Assembly (NCBI GenBank): GCA_025451355.1
Contig: JANWKN010000034.1
Span: forward strand, 1-42,846
From: Pseudolabrys sp.
GTDB taxonomy: Bacteria > Pseudomonadota > Alphaproteobacteria > Rhizobiales > Xanthobacteraceae
Direction: 5' to 3'
Length of the DNA: 42,846 bases
The notes below the pieces were generated by a model that was not told where the DNA came from, made no database searches, and was given only the letters and a program-made list of their open reading frames with translations. Shown here piece by piece: positions 1 through 9,386 of this stretch. Each line of letters begins with the position of its first letter. Position 1 is the stretch's first letter. The translations under genes were made by a program, and so were the position numbers.

Positions 1-109
1 CGCCGTTGCCGGCGGCTCAAGGTGATAACAGGGAGGCGTCAAACAGAGTGGACAGGAGCCACTCAATGTCCACATGAAGATGGACAATGCCAGTAATGGT
101 CGAGAAAGC

Positions 110-124
110 TTAACGACAACTTAA
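110..124. promoter_or_regulatory. Exact CtrA-type box, TTAA-N7-TTAA
   Basis: TTAA at 110-113 and TTAA at 121-124 are separated by exactly seven bases, which is the full CtrA site known from alphaproteobacteria. It lies beyond the 3' end of the DUF1192 gene, so its likely target is a leftward gene outside the window. I see no convincing coding start in bases 1-109. Function is inferred from the motif alone. Confidence 0.5.
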
Positions 125-197
125 GAAGTTCGCCGCAATGCCAAAAAATTTTTAAACACCTCGTGGCACACGGATACCTTTGCGCCGTTGATCGGCT

Positions 198-392
198 TCA
201 ACGCCTGAAAAACGTATCCGCCGCCGCGCGCGATGCGCGCTTCTGCGTCATGTCGGCCTCAAGCCGGCTGATCTCATCGCGCAGCAATTGCACGCGCGCG
301 CCGAGTTCCTCGACCGACAGCAAGGTCAGATCCTGGCCGATGTCGTGCACGACCTTTTTCTTGGGCTTATCGTCTTCGTCAATCGCCGGCAT
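198..392 (-). CDS. DUF1192 family small protein
   Basis: A 64-residue acidic then basic soluble protein of the DUF1192 family, whose function is unknown. The N-terminus is a charged DEDDKPKKK stretch. The centre carries the family-like LTLLSVEELGARVQLLRDEI segment, predicted as a short helix or coiled coil, and the tail is basic. I chose the ATG at 392 because AGGGAG sits 8 bases upstream; an in-frame TTG at 413 would add seven residues but has no comparable ribosome site. It stands back to back with the quinone oxidoreductase gene, a pairing common in Rhizobiales. No signal peptide or membrane segment is visible. Confidence 0.8.
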   Translation of the reverse strand: MPAIDEDDKPKKKVVHDIGQDLTLLSVEELGARVQLLRDEISRLEADMTQKRASRAAADTFFRR

Positions 393-498
393 CGCAGGCT
401 CTCCCTGGGCCAAAATCTAGCCGCGCCAGTTGCGGTTGTCACATCCACAAGGCCCGCCTAAAAGGACGTCCAATTGGGCGCCAAAACCAGAGGGACCG

Positions 499-1494
499 AT
501 GGCCGCACTTCCATCTGACATGACAGCGATCGGCATCAAAGCTGCGGGTGGGCCCGATATGCTCGTGCCCGAAAAACGCCCGGTGCCCACACCGGGCAAT
601 GAAGAAATCCTGGTGAAGGTCGCTGCCGCCGGCGTGAACCGTCCCGATGTCATGCAGCGTATGGGTCTCTATCCGCCCCCGCCCGGCGCGCCGGATATTC
701 CTGGACTTGAGATTGCCGGCGAGGTCGTCGCGTTGGGGCCCAATGTCAAACGCTGGAAGGTCGGTGACCGCGTCATGGCCTTGGTCGTCGGCGGTGGTTA
801 TGCCGAATATTGCGTCGCGCACGAAAGCCATGCGTTACCGGTGAGCGGCCTCTCGATGGTCGAGGCTGCGGCTGTACCGGAAACCTTCTTCACGGTCTGG
901 CACAATGCGTTCGAGCGCGGCGGCCTTAAGAGCGGCGAAACTTTGCTGATCCACGGCGGCACGTCAGGCATCGGCACGACTGCCATCCAACTTGCCAAGG
1001 CATTCGGCGCACGCGTAATCACAACCGCGGGCTCGCAGGAAAAGTGCGACGCTTGCCGGAAGCTCGGTGCCGATGTTGCCGTAAACTACAAGACCGAAGA
1101 CTTTGTCGCGGCCACGAAGTCGGCGACTCGTGACAAGGGTGCCGAGGTTATAGTGGACATGGTGGGTGGAGATTACATCGCACGCAACTACGAAGCCGCG
1201 GCGGTGGAGGGGCGCATCGTGCAGATCGCGTTTCAGGGAAGTCCAAAGGCCACAGTCGATTTTCGCCGCATCATGCTCAAGCGGCTGCACCACACGGGTT
1301 CGACCTTGCGCGCGCGATCAGTGCCGGACAAAGGCGCGATCGCCCGGGCGGTCGAGACAAATGTCCTCCCCCTGATCGCGGCCGGTAAGGTCAAACCGAT
1401 CATTTACAAGACTTTCCCGGTGAATGCCGCACCCGCTGCCCACGCCCTTATGGAAACCAGCGCGCATATCGGCAAGATCGTGCTAACATTTTGA
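499..1494 (+). CDS. NAD(P)H quinone oxidoreductase, PIG3-type zinc-free MDR
   Basis: A 331-residue member of the medium-chain dehydrogenase/reductase superfamily, closest by pattern to PIG3/TP53I3-like NADPH:quinone reductases. These reduce quinones in the cytoplasm and lack the catalytic zinc of alcohol dehydrogenases. The N-terminal GroES-like domain carries AAGVNRPDVMQRMGLYPPPPG (near residue 50) and PGLEIAGEV. The Rossmann domain has HGGTSGIGTTAIQLAK near residues 151-166, the nucleotide-binding AXXGXXG-type turn. I chose ATG 499, preceded by AGAGGGA, over an upstream in-frame start at 430 that would add 23 low-quality residues. Substrate is not readable from sequence. Confidence 0.87.
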   Translation: MAALPSDMTAIGIKAAGGPDMLVPEKRPVPTPGNEEILVKVAAAGVNRPDVMQRMGLYPPPPGAPDIPGLEIAGEVVALGPNVKRWKVGDRVMALVVGGGYAEYCVAHESHALPVSGLSMVEAAAVPETFFTVWHNAFERGGLKSGETLLIHGGTSGIGTTAIQLAKAFGARVITTAGSQEKCDACRKLGADVAVNYKTEDFVAATKSATRDKGAEVIVDMVGGDYIARNYEAAAVEGRIVQIAFQGSPKATVDFRRIMLKRLHHTGSTLRARSVPDKGAIARAVETNVLPLIAAGKVKPIIYKTFPVNAAPAAHALMETSAHIGKIVLTF

Positions 1495-1643
1495 TCGGCC
1501 GTCCGTTTCTGCAAAAGCCGCGAAATCGGCGTAATGTCGGACTTAAACAAAGCAGGGTGCGATTGTTAGCGGATTTTCACCGTCGGCGAGGCCAGCGGCC
1601 CAGGCGGCAAGGGGATGCCGCGGGCGGGGGTTTTGTTTTGCCT

Positions 1644-4532
1644 ATGACGCGTTGTCTGACCGCGATAGCGGTTGTGATCATCGCTGTATTGTTGCTCGTT
1701 CCGAGCGCGCGCGCCGTGGAATCGGTGAACGTGCGGCTCGATGCAGCCGCTATCGACTTGACGGCCGCTACGGAAGTGCAACGGACGGAAGGCGACCGAA
1801 TTCAGGTATCGACCGCGCCCGGCCCCGATGGAATCGTACGACGCATCGAGGTTCGCGCACGCGAAGGGAACAACAATTGGGCTGTGTTTGCGCTGACAAA
1901 CAACAGTGACGAACAGATCGATCGCCTGGTTGTCGTCCCACATTATCGCATGGTCGGATCCGGTCTCTTCTGGCCCGACCTTGGACTATCGCGCATCGCG
2001 GCCATCACACCCTCGACCGGCGATCGTCCCGTCCGTCAGGAAGGCTCGACCGCCGATATATTTCGCATCACGCTCGACCCGGGCACCGTAATCACCTTCG
2101 TTGCCGAACTGCGTTCCGACAAACTGCCGCAGATCTATTTGTGGGAGCCCGACGCGTACAAGGACAAGGTCAATTCCTTCACTTTGTATTACGGCATCGT
2201 CATCGGCATCGCTGGTCTGCTCGCGCTGTTTCTCACGATCCTCTTCGTCGTGAAGGGCTCGATCATGTTTCCGGCGGCGGCCGCACTCGGTTGGGCCGTA
2301 CTGATCTATATCGGCATCGACTTCGGCTTCTGGGGCAAAGTGTTCGACATGTCGGCCGGCGCCGAACGCGTATGGCGCGCCTGCGGTGAGGCAATTCTGT
2401 CGGCGACGCTGCTGGTTTTTCTCTTTGCCTATCTCAATCTGTCGCGCTGGCACGTTCGCTACGCGCACATCACCATCGCGTGGCTCGCCGCACTGGCAGC
2501 GCTTGTCGCGGTTGCCGTGTTCGATCCCGCGGTTGCCGCCGGCATTGCCCGGATGTCGCTTGCGGGCATCGCGGTCTTCGGGCTCGCTCTTGTCATTTAT
2601 CTTTCCACGCACGGCTTCGATCGTGCGGTGCTCTTGATCCCGACCTGGCTGCTGCTGGTCGTATGGACCACTGCGGCCGGCCTGGCGGTCACGGGGCTGG
2701 TGACGAACGACATTATCGGTCCGGCGCTGCTCGGCGGCCTGGTGTTGATCGTGATGCTGATCGGTTTCACCGTGATGCAACACGCGTTCGCCGGTGGCAT
2801 CACGCACGGCATCGTGTCAGACGTCGAACGCCGGGCGTTGGCCCTCACCGGCGCCGGCGATCTGATCTGGGATTGGGACGTTTCGGCGGACAAAGTCTAC
2901 TCCAGCCCGGAAACCGAGCACATGCTTGGCGTGAAGCGCGGGTCCCTCGAAGGACCAGCGGCGACCTGGCTTGAGGTCTTGCACCCACTCGATCGCGATC
3001 GTTTCCGCGCCTCCCTCGACGGCGTCGTCGAGCAGCGTCGCGGTCGTCTGACACAGGATTTCCGGTTGCGAACCGGCGACGGCCAGTACCTCTGGTTCGC
3101 GCTGAAGGCGCGCCCGGTGGTCGGCTCCGATGGCGAAGTTGTCCGGCTCGTCGGCACGCTCACAGACGTGACCGATTTCAAGACCTCCGAGGAACGGCTG
3201 CTTTTTGACGCGGTTCACGACAACCTCACAGGTCTGCCCAACCGTGAACTGTTCATTGATCGCATGGAAGCGGCCTTCGGCTACGCCAGTGCGGACTCCC
3301 AGATCCGCCCATCGATTATCGTGATCGACCTCGATCGATTTAAACAGGTCAATGACTCCGTCGGCATGGCTGTCGGCGATTCCATCCTGCTCACGATTGC
3401 ACGACGGCTTTCGCGCCTGCTCAAGCCCCAGGATACGCTCGCGCGCCTTTCGGGCGACCAGTTCGCGATGATCCTTCTATCGGAGCGGGAACCTGCGCGT
3501 ATCGTCGGCTTTGCCGAAACCATCCGCCGCGCCTTGCGCGCGCCGATTGCCTTCAACGACCGCGAGATCTTCCTCACGGCTTCAATCGGAATGGCGCTTG
3601 CGGAAAATGAGACGCAACACAACGACGAAGTGCTCAAGGATGCCGAACTTGCGATGTACTACGCCAAACGCATCGGGGGCGACCGCATTGAAATCTTCAA
3701 GCCGGCCATGCGGGCGCGCAAAACCGATCGTCTGGCTATGGAATCGGAATTGCGCCGCGCCATCGAGCGCGAGGAAATCAAGGTGCTGTACCAGCCAATC
3801 GTCCGGCTGGAAGATCGCGCGATTGCCGGATTCGAGGCGCTTGCCCGCTGGGATCATCCAAAACTGGGCCGCCTGTCGCCTGCGGAATTCATCAACATCG
3901 CCGAGGAGATCGGCCTGATTGTCGATCTCGGCCTCTTTGTGCTCGAGCACACCGCGAAGCAGCTCGCGCAATGGCAAGCGGCCACGCGTGCGCGCGAGCC
4001 GGTGTTCGCCAGCGTGAATGTTTCATCGCGCCAATTGCTACGGCACGATCTGATCCAGGATCTGCGCGGCGTGCTGGGACGCACCGCGCTTGCCCGGGGC
4101 ACGCTCAAGCTGGAGATCACCGAGTCTCTGGTCATGGAAAATCCCGAGCACGCGGCGCAAATGCTGACGCGTATCAAGGAACTGGGCGCCGGCCTCTCGC
4201 TCGACGATTTCGGCACCGGCCATTCGTCGCTTGCTTATTTGCAGCGTTTCCCGTTCGACACGATCAAGATCGACCAGTCATTCGTGCGCACGACGCCGCG
4301 GGGAACGCGACCGGTCATCTTACGGTCGATCATCGCACTTGCGCACGATCTCGGCATGGAGGTCGTGGCGGAAGGCGCCGAAACCGATTCCGATGCCGTC
4401 GAGCTGTATCAACTCGGGTGCGAGTATGCGCAGGGGTTTGCCTTCGGCGAGCCGATGTCCGCAGAGGGCGCCCGCGACCTGCTGATCGACAAGCCGACGC
4501 GCCTGCGCGCCCTCAAGATCGCATCTGAATAG
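1644..4532 (+). CDS. Membrane PAS-GGDEF-EAL protein, probable c-di-GMP phosphodiesterase with degenerate GGDEF
   Basis: A 962-residue c-di-GMP signalling protein. Residues 1-26 form a signal peptide ending ARA. A periplasmic beta-rich domain resembling 7TMR-DISMED2 follows to about 175, then roughly seven membrane helices (about 180-385), a PAS domain (about 395-510), a GGDEF domain (520-680) and an EAL domain (700-950). The GGDEF signature is SGDQF near 601, with KPQD in place of the RxxD inhibitory site, so cyclase activity is doubtful. The EAL side looks competent: FEALARW near 729, EITES, DDFGTG, KID, AEGAE and QG are present. The likely role is c-di-GMP hydrolysis with the GGDEF as a regulatory domain. 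ATG 1644 is chosen because it opens the signal peptide; an open frame extends back to a TTG at 1491. Confidence 0.88.
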   Translation: MTRCLTAIAVVIIAVLLLVPSARAVESVNVRLDAAAIDLTAATEVQRTEGDRIQVSTAPGPDGIVRRIEVRAREGNNNWAVFALTNNSDEQIDRLVVVPHYRMVGSGLFWPDLGLSRIAAITPSTGDRPVRQEGSTADIFRITLDPGTVITFVAELRSDKLPQIYLWEPDAYKDKVNSFTLYYGIVIGIAGLLALFLTILFVVKGSIMFPAAAALGWAVLIYIGIDFGFWGKVFDMSAGAERVWRACGEAILSATLLVFLFAYLNLSRWHVRYAHITIAWLAALAALVAVAVFDPAVAAGIARMSLAGIAVFGLALVIYLSTHGFDRAVLLIPTWLLLVVWTTAAGLAVTGLVTNDIIGPALLGGLVLIVMLIGFTVMQHAFAGGITHGIVSDVERRALALTGAGDLIWDWDVSADKVYSSPETEHMLGVKRGSLEGPAATWLEVLHPLDRDRFRASLDGVVEQRRGRLTQDFRLRTGDGQYLWFALKARPVVGSDGEVVRLVGTLTDVTDFKTSEERLLFDAVHDNLTGLPNRELFIDRMEAAFGYASADSQIRPSIIVIDLDRFKQVNDSVGMAVGDSILLTIARRLSRLLKPQDTLARLSGDQFAMILLSEREPARIVGFAETIRRALRAPIAFNDREIFLTASIGMALAENETQHNDEVLKDAELAMYYAKRIGGDRIEIFKPAMRARKTDRLAMESELRRAIEREEIKVLYQPIVRLEDRAIAGFEALARWDHPKLGRLSPAEFINIAEEIGLIVDLGLFVLEHTAKQLAQWQAATRAREPVFASVNVSSRQLLRHDLIQDLRGVLGRTALARGTLKLEITESLVMENPEHAAQMLTRIKELGAGLSLDDFGTGHSSLAYLQRFPFDTIKIDQSFVRTTPRGTRPVILRSIIALAHDLGMEVVAEGAETDSDAVELYQLGCEYAQGFAFGEPMSAEGARDLLIDKPTRLRALKIASE

Positions 4533-4548
4533 CCATTATCACGCTCGA

Positions 4549-5166
4549 TCAGGCGTGGCCGGCTTCGCTCGACAACATGCCCAGATCGATGCCGATCTTG
4601 CGCAGGGCTTTCTGATATTTGGTGCCGGTATCCTTGCCGAAAATCAGCTCGGGATCGGCCGCACAATGCAACCAACCGTTCTGCTGGATTTCCTGCTCGA
4701 GTTGACCGGGCGCCCATCCTGCATAGCCCAACGCAAGAATGGCACTGGCCGGACCGTTGCCGCGCGCGATCGCTTTGAGAATATCGAGCGTGGCCGTCAG
4801 GCATATGCCCTCATCGATCGGCAGGGTGGAATTCTCGATAAAGAAATCTGCAGAGTGCAGGACGAAGCCGCGTCCAGTCTCCACGGGCCCACCCTTGAGC
4901 ACTTTCACCTCTTCGGCGCGAGTCGGAAGCTGGATCCGCTCGCTCGCCGGGATCACTTCGAGCTGCACGAGAAGATCGGGAAACTTTATATTCGATGCCG
5001 GGTGATTGACGATGATGCCCATCGCGCCTTCCGTTGAATGCGCGCACACATAGATCACCGCCCTCGAGAAGCGCTCATCGTTCATTGCCGGCATTGCAAT
5101 CAGCATTTGTCCGTCGAGATAGCCTCGTCCGGGTCCTTGCTGCGCGGCCTTGCGTGCAATCTTCAT
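4549..5166 (-). CDS. YqgE/AlgH family protein (UPF0301, DUF179)
   Basis: A 205-residue protein of the YqgE/AlgH family. The N-terminal [19 protein letters not shown] block, [35 protein letters not shown] and [15 protein letters not shown] are the family hallmarks in the expected order. The biochemical role is unresolved; AlgH was named from alginate regulation in Pseudomonas. No signal peptide is present, so it is likely cytoplasmic. It converges with the PAS-GGDEF-EAL gene, with only 16 bases between the two stops. Confidence 0.9.
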   Translation of the reverse strand: MKIARKAAQQGPGRGYLDGQMLIAMPAMNDERFSRAVIYVCAHSTEGAMGIIVNHPASNIKFPDLLVQLEVIPASERIQLPTRAEEVKVLKGGPVETGRGFVLHSADFFIENSTLPIDEGICLTATLDILKAIARGNGPASAILALGYAGWAPGQLEQEIQQNGWLHCAADPELIFGKDTGTKYQKALRKIGIDLGMLSSEAGHA

Positions 5167-5343
5167 GGGAAAATGTTACCTGAACGACCTGCCTTTGCAA
5201 ACGAACCTTGCAGCCGAAAGTTCAATCCCGCACTGTCATATTCGACACGACAATTGTGGCGGGCGCCTGCCGAGATCGTGTTCAACGCTTGCTCACGATG
5301 AATTCAATGGCGCGGCAGGTGGTTACCGACTAGAGCGTCGCAA

Positions 5344-6183
5344 ATGAGCGATATGCACAGACCATTGCGCACGATGTTGGCTGCCTGCGTCATTGCAGCC
5401 ATTTGGGCAACGGTGGGCCACGCTGCGGACGAATCACCCTGGAGTGAGGACATTCGCTCTGCGGCCAGAATTGTTGCCGGCAGCGGCAAGAGCAATGACG
5501 CGCAACTGCGCGCGGGCGTCGAGATCAAGATGCAACCCGGATGGAAGACTTATTGGCGCTATCCCGGCGATTCTGGAGTTCCCCCAAGCTTCGACTTTTC
5601 GGGTTCTGAAAATCTGAAGGCGGCGACTGTCCTCTACCCTTCACCACACCTGTTCACTGACGAGACCGGACAAACGCTCGGTTACAAGGAGCGCGTCATA
5701 TTTCCACTCAGCGTTTCGCCACAGCAGGCTGGCAAACTGGTTCGCTTGCGCCTGAAAATCGATTACGCGGTCTGCGAAAAATTGTGCGTGCCGGCGGAAG
5801 GGCGCGCTGAACTCACTCTCGCTCCGGGCAACAGCGTCCACAATGCGGATTTGAGCGCGGCCGAAGCACGCGTACCAAAGCTGGTCACAGCCGCACAAGC
5901 GGGGCTCACCGCGCGGCGCGTCACTACCGGAGCGAAGCCGCAGGTGGCGGTCGACCTCGCCGCGCCGCCAGGCCAGCCGATCGAGCTGTTTGTCGAGGGG
6001 CCGACGCCGAAGTGGGCGTTGCCCATCCCTAAACCGGCAAAACCGGCGTCGAACGGGCAGGCTCAATTCAGCTTCGACCTTGACGGGATGCCGCCCGGTG
6101 TCGATGCGAAGAGCCCGGTGGATCTGACCTTCACGGTTGTCACCGGCGATCGCGCGGTCGAGGTGAAGTCCCGTCTCGACTAA
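5344..6183 (+). CDS. Exported DsbD alpha-domain-like protein (DsbC/DsbD_N family)
   Basis: A 279-residue exported protein matching the N-terminal periplasmic domain of DsbD/ScsB, which passes electrons between thiols. A signal peptide ends near residue 27 (VGHAAD). Family blocks visible are WKTYWRYPGDSGVPPSFDF (65-84), LYPSPHLF, GYKERVIFPL and DYAVCEKLCVPAEG, whose Cys144 and Cys148 are the redox pair. The membrane and C-terminal thioredoxin parts of DsbD are absent, so it must work with a partner encoded elsewhere. Start 5344 has a weak ribosome site; an in-frame ATG at 5353 is equally possible. The stop at 6183 is followed by the peroxiredoxin gene, suggesting a shared thiol-redox theme. 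Confidence 0.83.
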   Translation: MSDMHRPLRTMLAACVIAAIWATVGHAADESPWSEDIRSAARIVAGSGKSNDAQLRAGVEIKMQPGWKTYWRYPGDSGVPPSFDFSGSENLKAATVLYPSPHLFTDETGQTLGYKERVIFPLSVSPQQAGKLVRLRLKIDYAVCEKLCVPAEGRAELTLAPGNSVHNADLSAAEARVPKLVTAAQAGLTARRVTTGAKPQVAVDLAAPPGQPIELFVEGPTPKWALPIPKPAKPASNGQAQFSFDLDGMPPGVDAKSPVDLTFTVVTGDRAVEVKSRLD

Positions 6184-6250
6184 TCTGCGGCAAGGGCGTA
6201 ATTAGCCTTCACAACAAAAACAACTGTCCGTAACGCGAGAGAGGATAACC

Positions 6251-6736
6251 ATGCCCATCAAGGTCGACGATCGATTGCCCGATGCCAAATTCCGCGTCAT
6301 GACCACCGAAGGTCCCGTTTGGAAAACCACCGACGAAGTTTTCAAAGGCCGGAAGGTAGCGCTTTTCGCGGTGCCCGGCGCCTTCACTCCAACCTGCAAT
6401 AACCTGCACATTCCAAGCTTCCTGAACAACGCGGCTGCCATCAAGGCGAAGGGTGTGCACTCAATCGCCGTCACGGGCGTCAATGATGTGTTCGTCATGG
6501 AAGCCTGGAAGAAAACGACGGGCGCCGACGGCAAGATCGATTTTCTCGCTGACGGCAATGGCGAATTCGCCAAGGCCATCGACATGGCCTTCGACGGCTC
6601 GGGCAATGGCCTCGGCACGCGGTCGAAGCGCTATTCGATGCTGGTCGAAGACGGCGTCGTCAAAAAGCTCAATATCGAGGATGCGCCTGGCAAGTGCGAG
6701 ATTTCTGGTGGCCAGGCTTTGCTTGCACAGCTTTGA
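6251..6736 (+). CDS. Atypical 2-Cys peroxiredoxin, Prx5 (type II) subfamily
   Basis: A 161-residue thiol peroxidase that reduces hydrogen peroxide and alkyl hydroperoxides. The active-site block VPGAFTPTCNNLH gives Pro42, Thr46 and peroxidatic Cys49, and Arg124 in TRSKRYSM is the conserved partner. Cys149 (PGKCEISGG) sits where a resolving cysteine could be. Length is normal for the family. GAGAGGAT lies just upstream of the ATG, and a strong intrinsic terminator follows the stop. No export signal is visible, so it is cytoplasmic. Confidence 0.92.
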   Translation: MPIKVDDRLPDAKFRVMTTEGPVWKTTDEVFKGRKVALFAVPGAFTPTCNNLHIPSFLNNAAAIKAKGVHSIAVTGVNDVFVMEAWKKTTGADGKIDFLADGNGEFAKAIDMAFDGSGNGLGTRSKRYSMLVEDGVVKKLNIEDAPGKCEISGGQALLAQL

Positions 6737-6744
6737 TTGAATTT

Positions 6745-6797
6745 GCCGTTCCGGGTTTGCGGGCCGAAGTCCGCGCCCGGAACGGCTATTTTGTTTT
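6745..6797 (+). terminator. Intrinsic terminator after the peroxiredoxin gene
   Basis: Perfect 11-base arms GCCGTTCCGGG (6745-6755) and CCCGGAACGGC (6776-6786) are followed by TATTTTGTTTT. The right arm reaches the stop codon of the convergent rnhA gene. On the minus strand there is no U-tract after the hairpin, so it should mainly stop rightward transcription. Confidence 0.85.
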
Positions 6798-7256
6798 CAT
6801 CGCGCCGATTGCGCCGGCGCGCGCCGCTATCAGGCCTTCGCGCGCAAGCTCATCGGCACGCTCGTTCATCGCGTGACCGGCATGACCTTTGACCCAGTGC
6901 CAATGCACTTTGTGGTGGCCGAGCGCTTCATCCAGCCGCTTCCATAGATCGACATTTTTCACCGACTTCTTGTCGGCAGTCCGCCAGCCGTTTTTTTTCC
7001 AGCCATGGATCCACGCGGTGATCCCGTTCTTGAGATACTCGCTGTCGGTATGAAGATCGACCGTGCAAGGCCGCTTGAGCGCCTCCAGAGCTGAGATCGC
7101 CGCCATAAGCTCCATACGATTGTTTGTTGTCTGCGGATCTCCGCCTTTGATTTCTCTTTCACTGTCACCGAAGGTCAGGATCGCGCCCCAACCGCCGGGC
7201 CCTGGATTGCCGGAGCACGCACCGTCGGTATGAATGATGACGCGCTGATCGCTCAC
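6786..7256 (-). CDS. rnhA: Ribonuclease HI
   Basis: A 156-residue RNase HI that cuts the RNA strand of RNA-DNA hybrids. All catalytic residues are visible: Asp11 ([14 protein letters not shown]), Glu49 (NNRMELMAA), Asp71 (HTDSEY), His125 (KGHAGH) and Asp135 (ERADELA). The start is GTG 7256, whose GTGA overlaps the stop of thrB by four bases, implying translational coupling. A much longer open frame runs upstream to 7526 but only shadows thrB. Confidence 0.95.
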   Translation of the reverse strand: MSDQRVIIHTDGACSGNPGPGGWGAILTFGDSEREIKGGDPQTTNNRMELMAAISALEALKRPCTVDLHTDSEYLKNGITAWIHGWKKNGWRTADKKSVKNVDLWKRLDEALGHHKVHWHWVKGHAGHAMNERADELAREGLIAARAGAIGAMKTK

Positions 7257-8218
7257 GCTCCGACACCGTAATCCTGCACGGATTTCACCGGCTGGTGGAA
7301 CCTCAGCTTGCGATAGTACTCCAGCGGATCTTTCGGCCTCACCAAAGCGCCGTCCGGTACCGCCAGCCAATCGACCAGCCGCGTGAGCAGGAACCGCATG
7401 GCCGCACCGCGCGCGAGAACGGGCAGTGCGCTCCGCTCGGCTGGCGAAAGAGCTCGCACCTTGCCGTAGGCGTTGAGCAGCGAGCGCCCCTTGGTGACGT
7501 TGTAGGAATGGTCGGTCTCGAAACACCAGGCGTTGAGGCAGACCGCAACGTCGTAGGCGAGCGTATCGGTGCAGGCAAAATAAAAATCAATCAGGCCGGA
7601 TAGCCTGTCGCCAAGGAAGAAGACGTTATCCGGGAAAAGGTCGGCGTGGATAACGCCTTGCGGTAACTGGCGCGGCCAGGATTTTTCCAGCGCATCGAGT
7701 TCGGTCGCGATCTCGCTGCAAAGTCCCTGCCTTACCCTGTCTCCCCTCGCCTTGGCGTGCTCGTAGAGTGGCCGCCAGCTCTCGATCGACAATGCGTTTG
7801 CGCGTTTCTGTTTGAAATCGGCGCCGGCGAGATGAAGCCGTGCCAATGCCTCCCCGACGGCTGCGCAATGCCCGGGATTCGGCCGCCTGATCCACAATCC
7901 ATCGAGAAAAGTCACGACCGCAGCGGGTCGACCGGCGATTCTACCAAGCACACCACCTTGCCTGTTCTTCACCGGCTGGGGACAGGTTATGCCCCGCGCC
8001 GCCAGATGCTCCATCAGCCCCAGGAAAAAAGGCAGGTCGCCTTCCGCCACCCGCTTTTCGTAGAGCGTGAGGATGAAATTGCCGGAACCGGTATGTACAA
8101 GAAAATTGGAATTCTCGACGCCCTCAGCGATGCCCTTGTAGGAGAGCAGTTCGCCGGTGTCATATGCCGAGAGAAAGCGGGTGAGATCTTCCGCCGAGAC
8201 GTCGGTGTAAACCGCCAT
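7253..8218 (-). CDS. thrB: Homoserine kinase, APH-fold (ThrB-alt) type
   Basis: A 321-residue homoserine kinase that makes O-phosphohomoserine for threonine synthesis. It belongs to the aminoglycoside-phosphotransferase-like family used by alphaproteobacteria and Pseudomonas, not the GHMP kinase family. Evidence is the [12 protein letters not shown]-terminus, the GVENSNFLV nucleotide-loop region, the catalytic [11 protein letters not shown] (His191, Asp193, Asn198) and LIDF with metal-binding Asp211. It sits between ispH (6-base gap) and rnhA (4-base overlap), a conserved Rhizobiales operon order. Confidence 0.94.
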   Translation of the reverse strand: MAVYTDVSAEDLTRFLSAYDTGELLSYKGIAEGVENSNFLVHTGSGNFILTLYEKRVAEGDLPFFLGLMEHLAARGITCPQPVKNRQGGVLGRIAGRPAAVVTFLDGLWIRRPNPGHCAAVGEALARLHLAGADFKQKRANALSIESWRPLYEHAKARGDRVRQGLCSEIATELDALEKSWPRQLPQGVIHADLFPDNVFFLGDRLSGLIDFYFACTDTLAYDVAVCLNAWCFETDHSYNVTKGRSLLNAYGKVRALSPAERSALPVLARGAAMRFLLTRLVDWLAVPDGALVRPKDPLEYYRKLRFHQPVKSVQDYGVGA

Positions 8219-8224
8219 GCAGCG

Positions 8225-9202
8225 TCACTCCGCCGCCTCGTGGTCCCGCAGCGGGCGAGGAAGCGGGAAGAAAACCCCTTCCTCCGTCGCAGTAACGGTC
8301 TCAATGTCGAGAATATAGCGATCGGCAAACGCGCCCATGATTTCCTCGACCAGAATTTCGGGCGCGGAGGCACCGGCGGTGATGCCCAGTCGAGCGACAC
8401 CGTCAAAATCGCTCCACTTGATGTCACCGACGCGCTGCATCAGCACCGCGCGCGGGCAGCCGGATTTTTCGGCCACTTCCTTGAGCCGTTGCGAGTTCGA
8501 CGAATTGGGAGCGCCAACGACAATCATGGCGTCGACGACGGGTGCCACACGCTTGACCGCATCCTGGCGGTTTGTGGTCGCGTAGCAGATGTCTTCCTTG
8601 TGCGGACCGGAAATGTGCGGGAACCGTTGCTTCAAAAGATCAACCATGGCTGCCGTGTCGTCGACCGAAAGCGTCGTCTGCGTGACATAGGCCAGCATGT
8701 TGGCGTCGCGCGGCGTGAATTTCTCCACATCCTCAAGTGTTTCGACGAGCGTAATGCTCCCCGTCGGCAACTGCCCCATGGTGCCGACAACTTCCGGATG
8801 GCCGGCGTGTCCGATGAGGACAATCTCGCGGCCGCGGCGGTTGTGAATCTCTGCCTCTCGGTGCACCTTGGTCACCAGCGGACAGGTTGCGTCAATCGTG
8901 AAGAGATTGCGGCGGCGCGCCTCTTCGGGGATCGCGCGCGCCACGCCGTGCGCGGAAAAAATTACCGGCACGTGGTCATTGGGAACTTCGCTGAGTTCCT
9001 CGACGAAAATCGCGCCTTTGGCCCGCAGGCTGTCGACAACGTAGCGGTTATGTACGATCTCGTGACGGACGTAGACTGGGGCACCGTAGATGGCCAGCGC
9101 CCGTTCCACCGACTCGATGGCGCGAACGACCCCCGCGCAAAAGCCACGCGGCGAACAGAGCAGCACCTTTAGAACTGGCTTGGCCGAACTTGACGGCATC
9201 AT
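8225..9202 (-). CDS. ispH: 4-hydroxy-3-methylbut-2-enyl diphosphate reductase
   Basis: A 325-residue iron-sulfur enzyme, the last step of the MEP isoprenoid pathway, giving IPP and DMAPP. The three cluster cysteines are Cys22 (PRGFCAGV), Cys107 (DATCPLV) and Cys206 ([10 protein letters not shown]). The conserved histidine motifs [13 protein letters not shown] and GHAGHPEV are also present. Two adjacent ATG codons (9202 and 9199) follow a GAGG ribosome site; an upstream extension to 9265 looks non-coding. It is probably first in the ispH-thrB-rnhA operon and is divergent from trcR across 184 bases. Confidence 0.95.
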   Translation of the reverse strand: MMPSSSAKPVLKVLLCSPRGFCAGVVRAIESVERALAIYGAPVYVRHEIVHNRYVVDSLRAKGAIFVEELSEVPNDHVPVIFSAHGVARAIPEEARRRNLFTIDATCPLVTKVHREAEIHNRRGREIVLIGHAGHPEVVGTMGQLPTGSITLVETLEDVEKFTPRDANMLAYVTQTTLSVDDTAAMVDLLKQRFPHISGPHKEDICYATTNRQDAVKRVAPVVDAMIVVGAPNSSNSQRLKEVAEKSGCPRAVLMQRVGDIKWSDFDGVARLGITAGASAPEILVEEIMGAFADRYILDIETVTATEEGVFFPLPRPLRDHEAAE

Positions 9203-9386
9203 TAACCTCAAACGGCGCGATCTTAGCGCGCAATTGCGGTACCGACATGGGGTGCGCCGACCCACCCTGTCAAGCGGAACGGTTGCATGACCCAGCCAGT
9301 CCCCCTATATTCCCGCCACTTTCCGATCATCACCGATGATCTGAAGCTTCGCCCGAGAGCGGTCGAAGCATAGAGGAGATTTTGCC

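Noticed and set aside
1986-2807. 273-codon minus-strand open frame
   Set aside because: Antisense to the membrane sensor gene; the translation is Asp/Arg/Gln-rich shadow sequence.
7757-9172. 471-codon plus-strand open frame
   Set aside because: It is antisense to thrB and ispH, both of which show full active-site motifs; its own translation has no recognisable domain.
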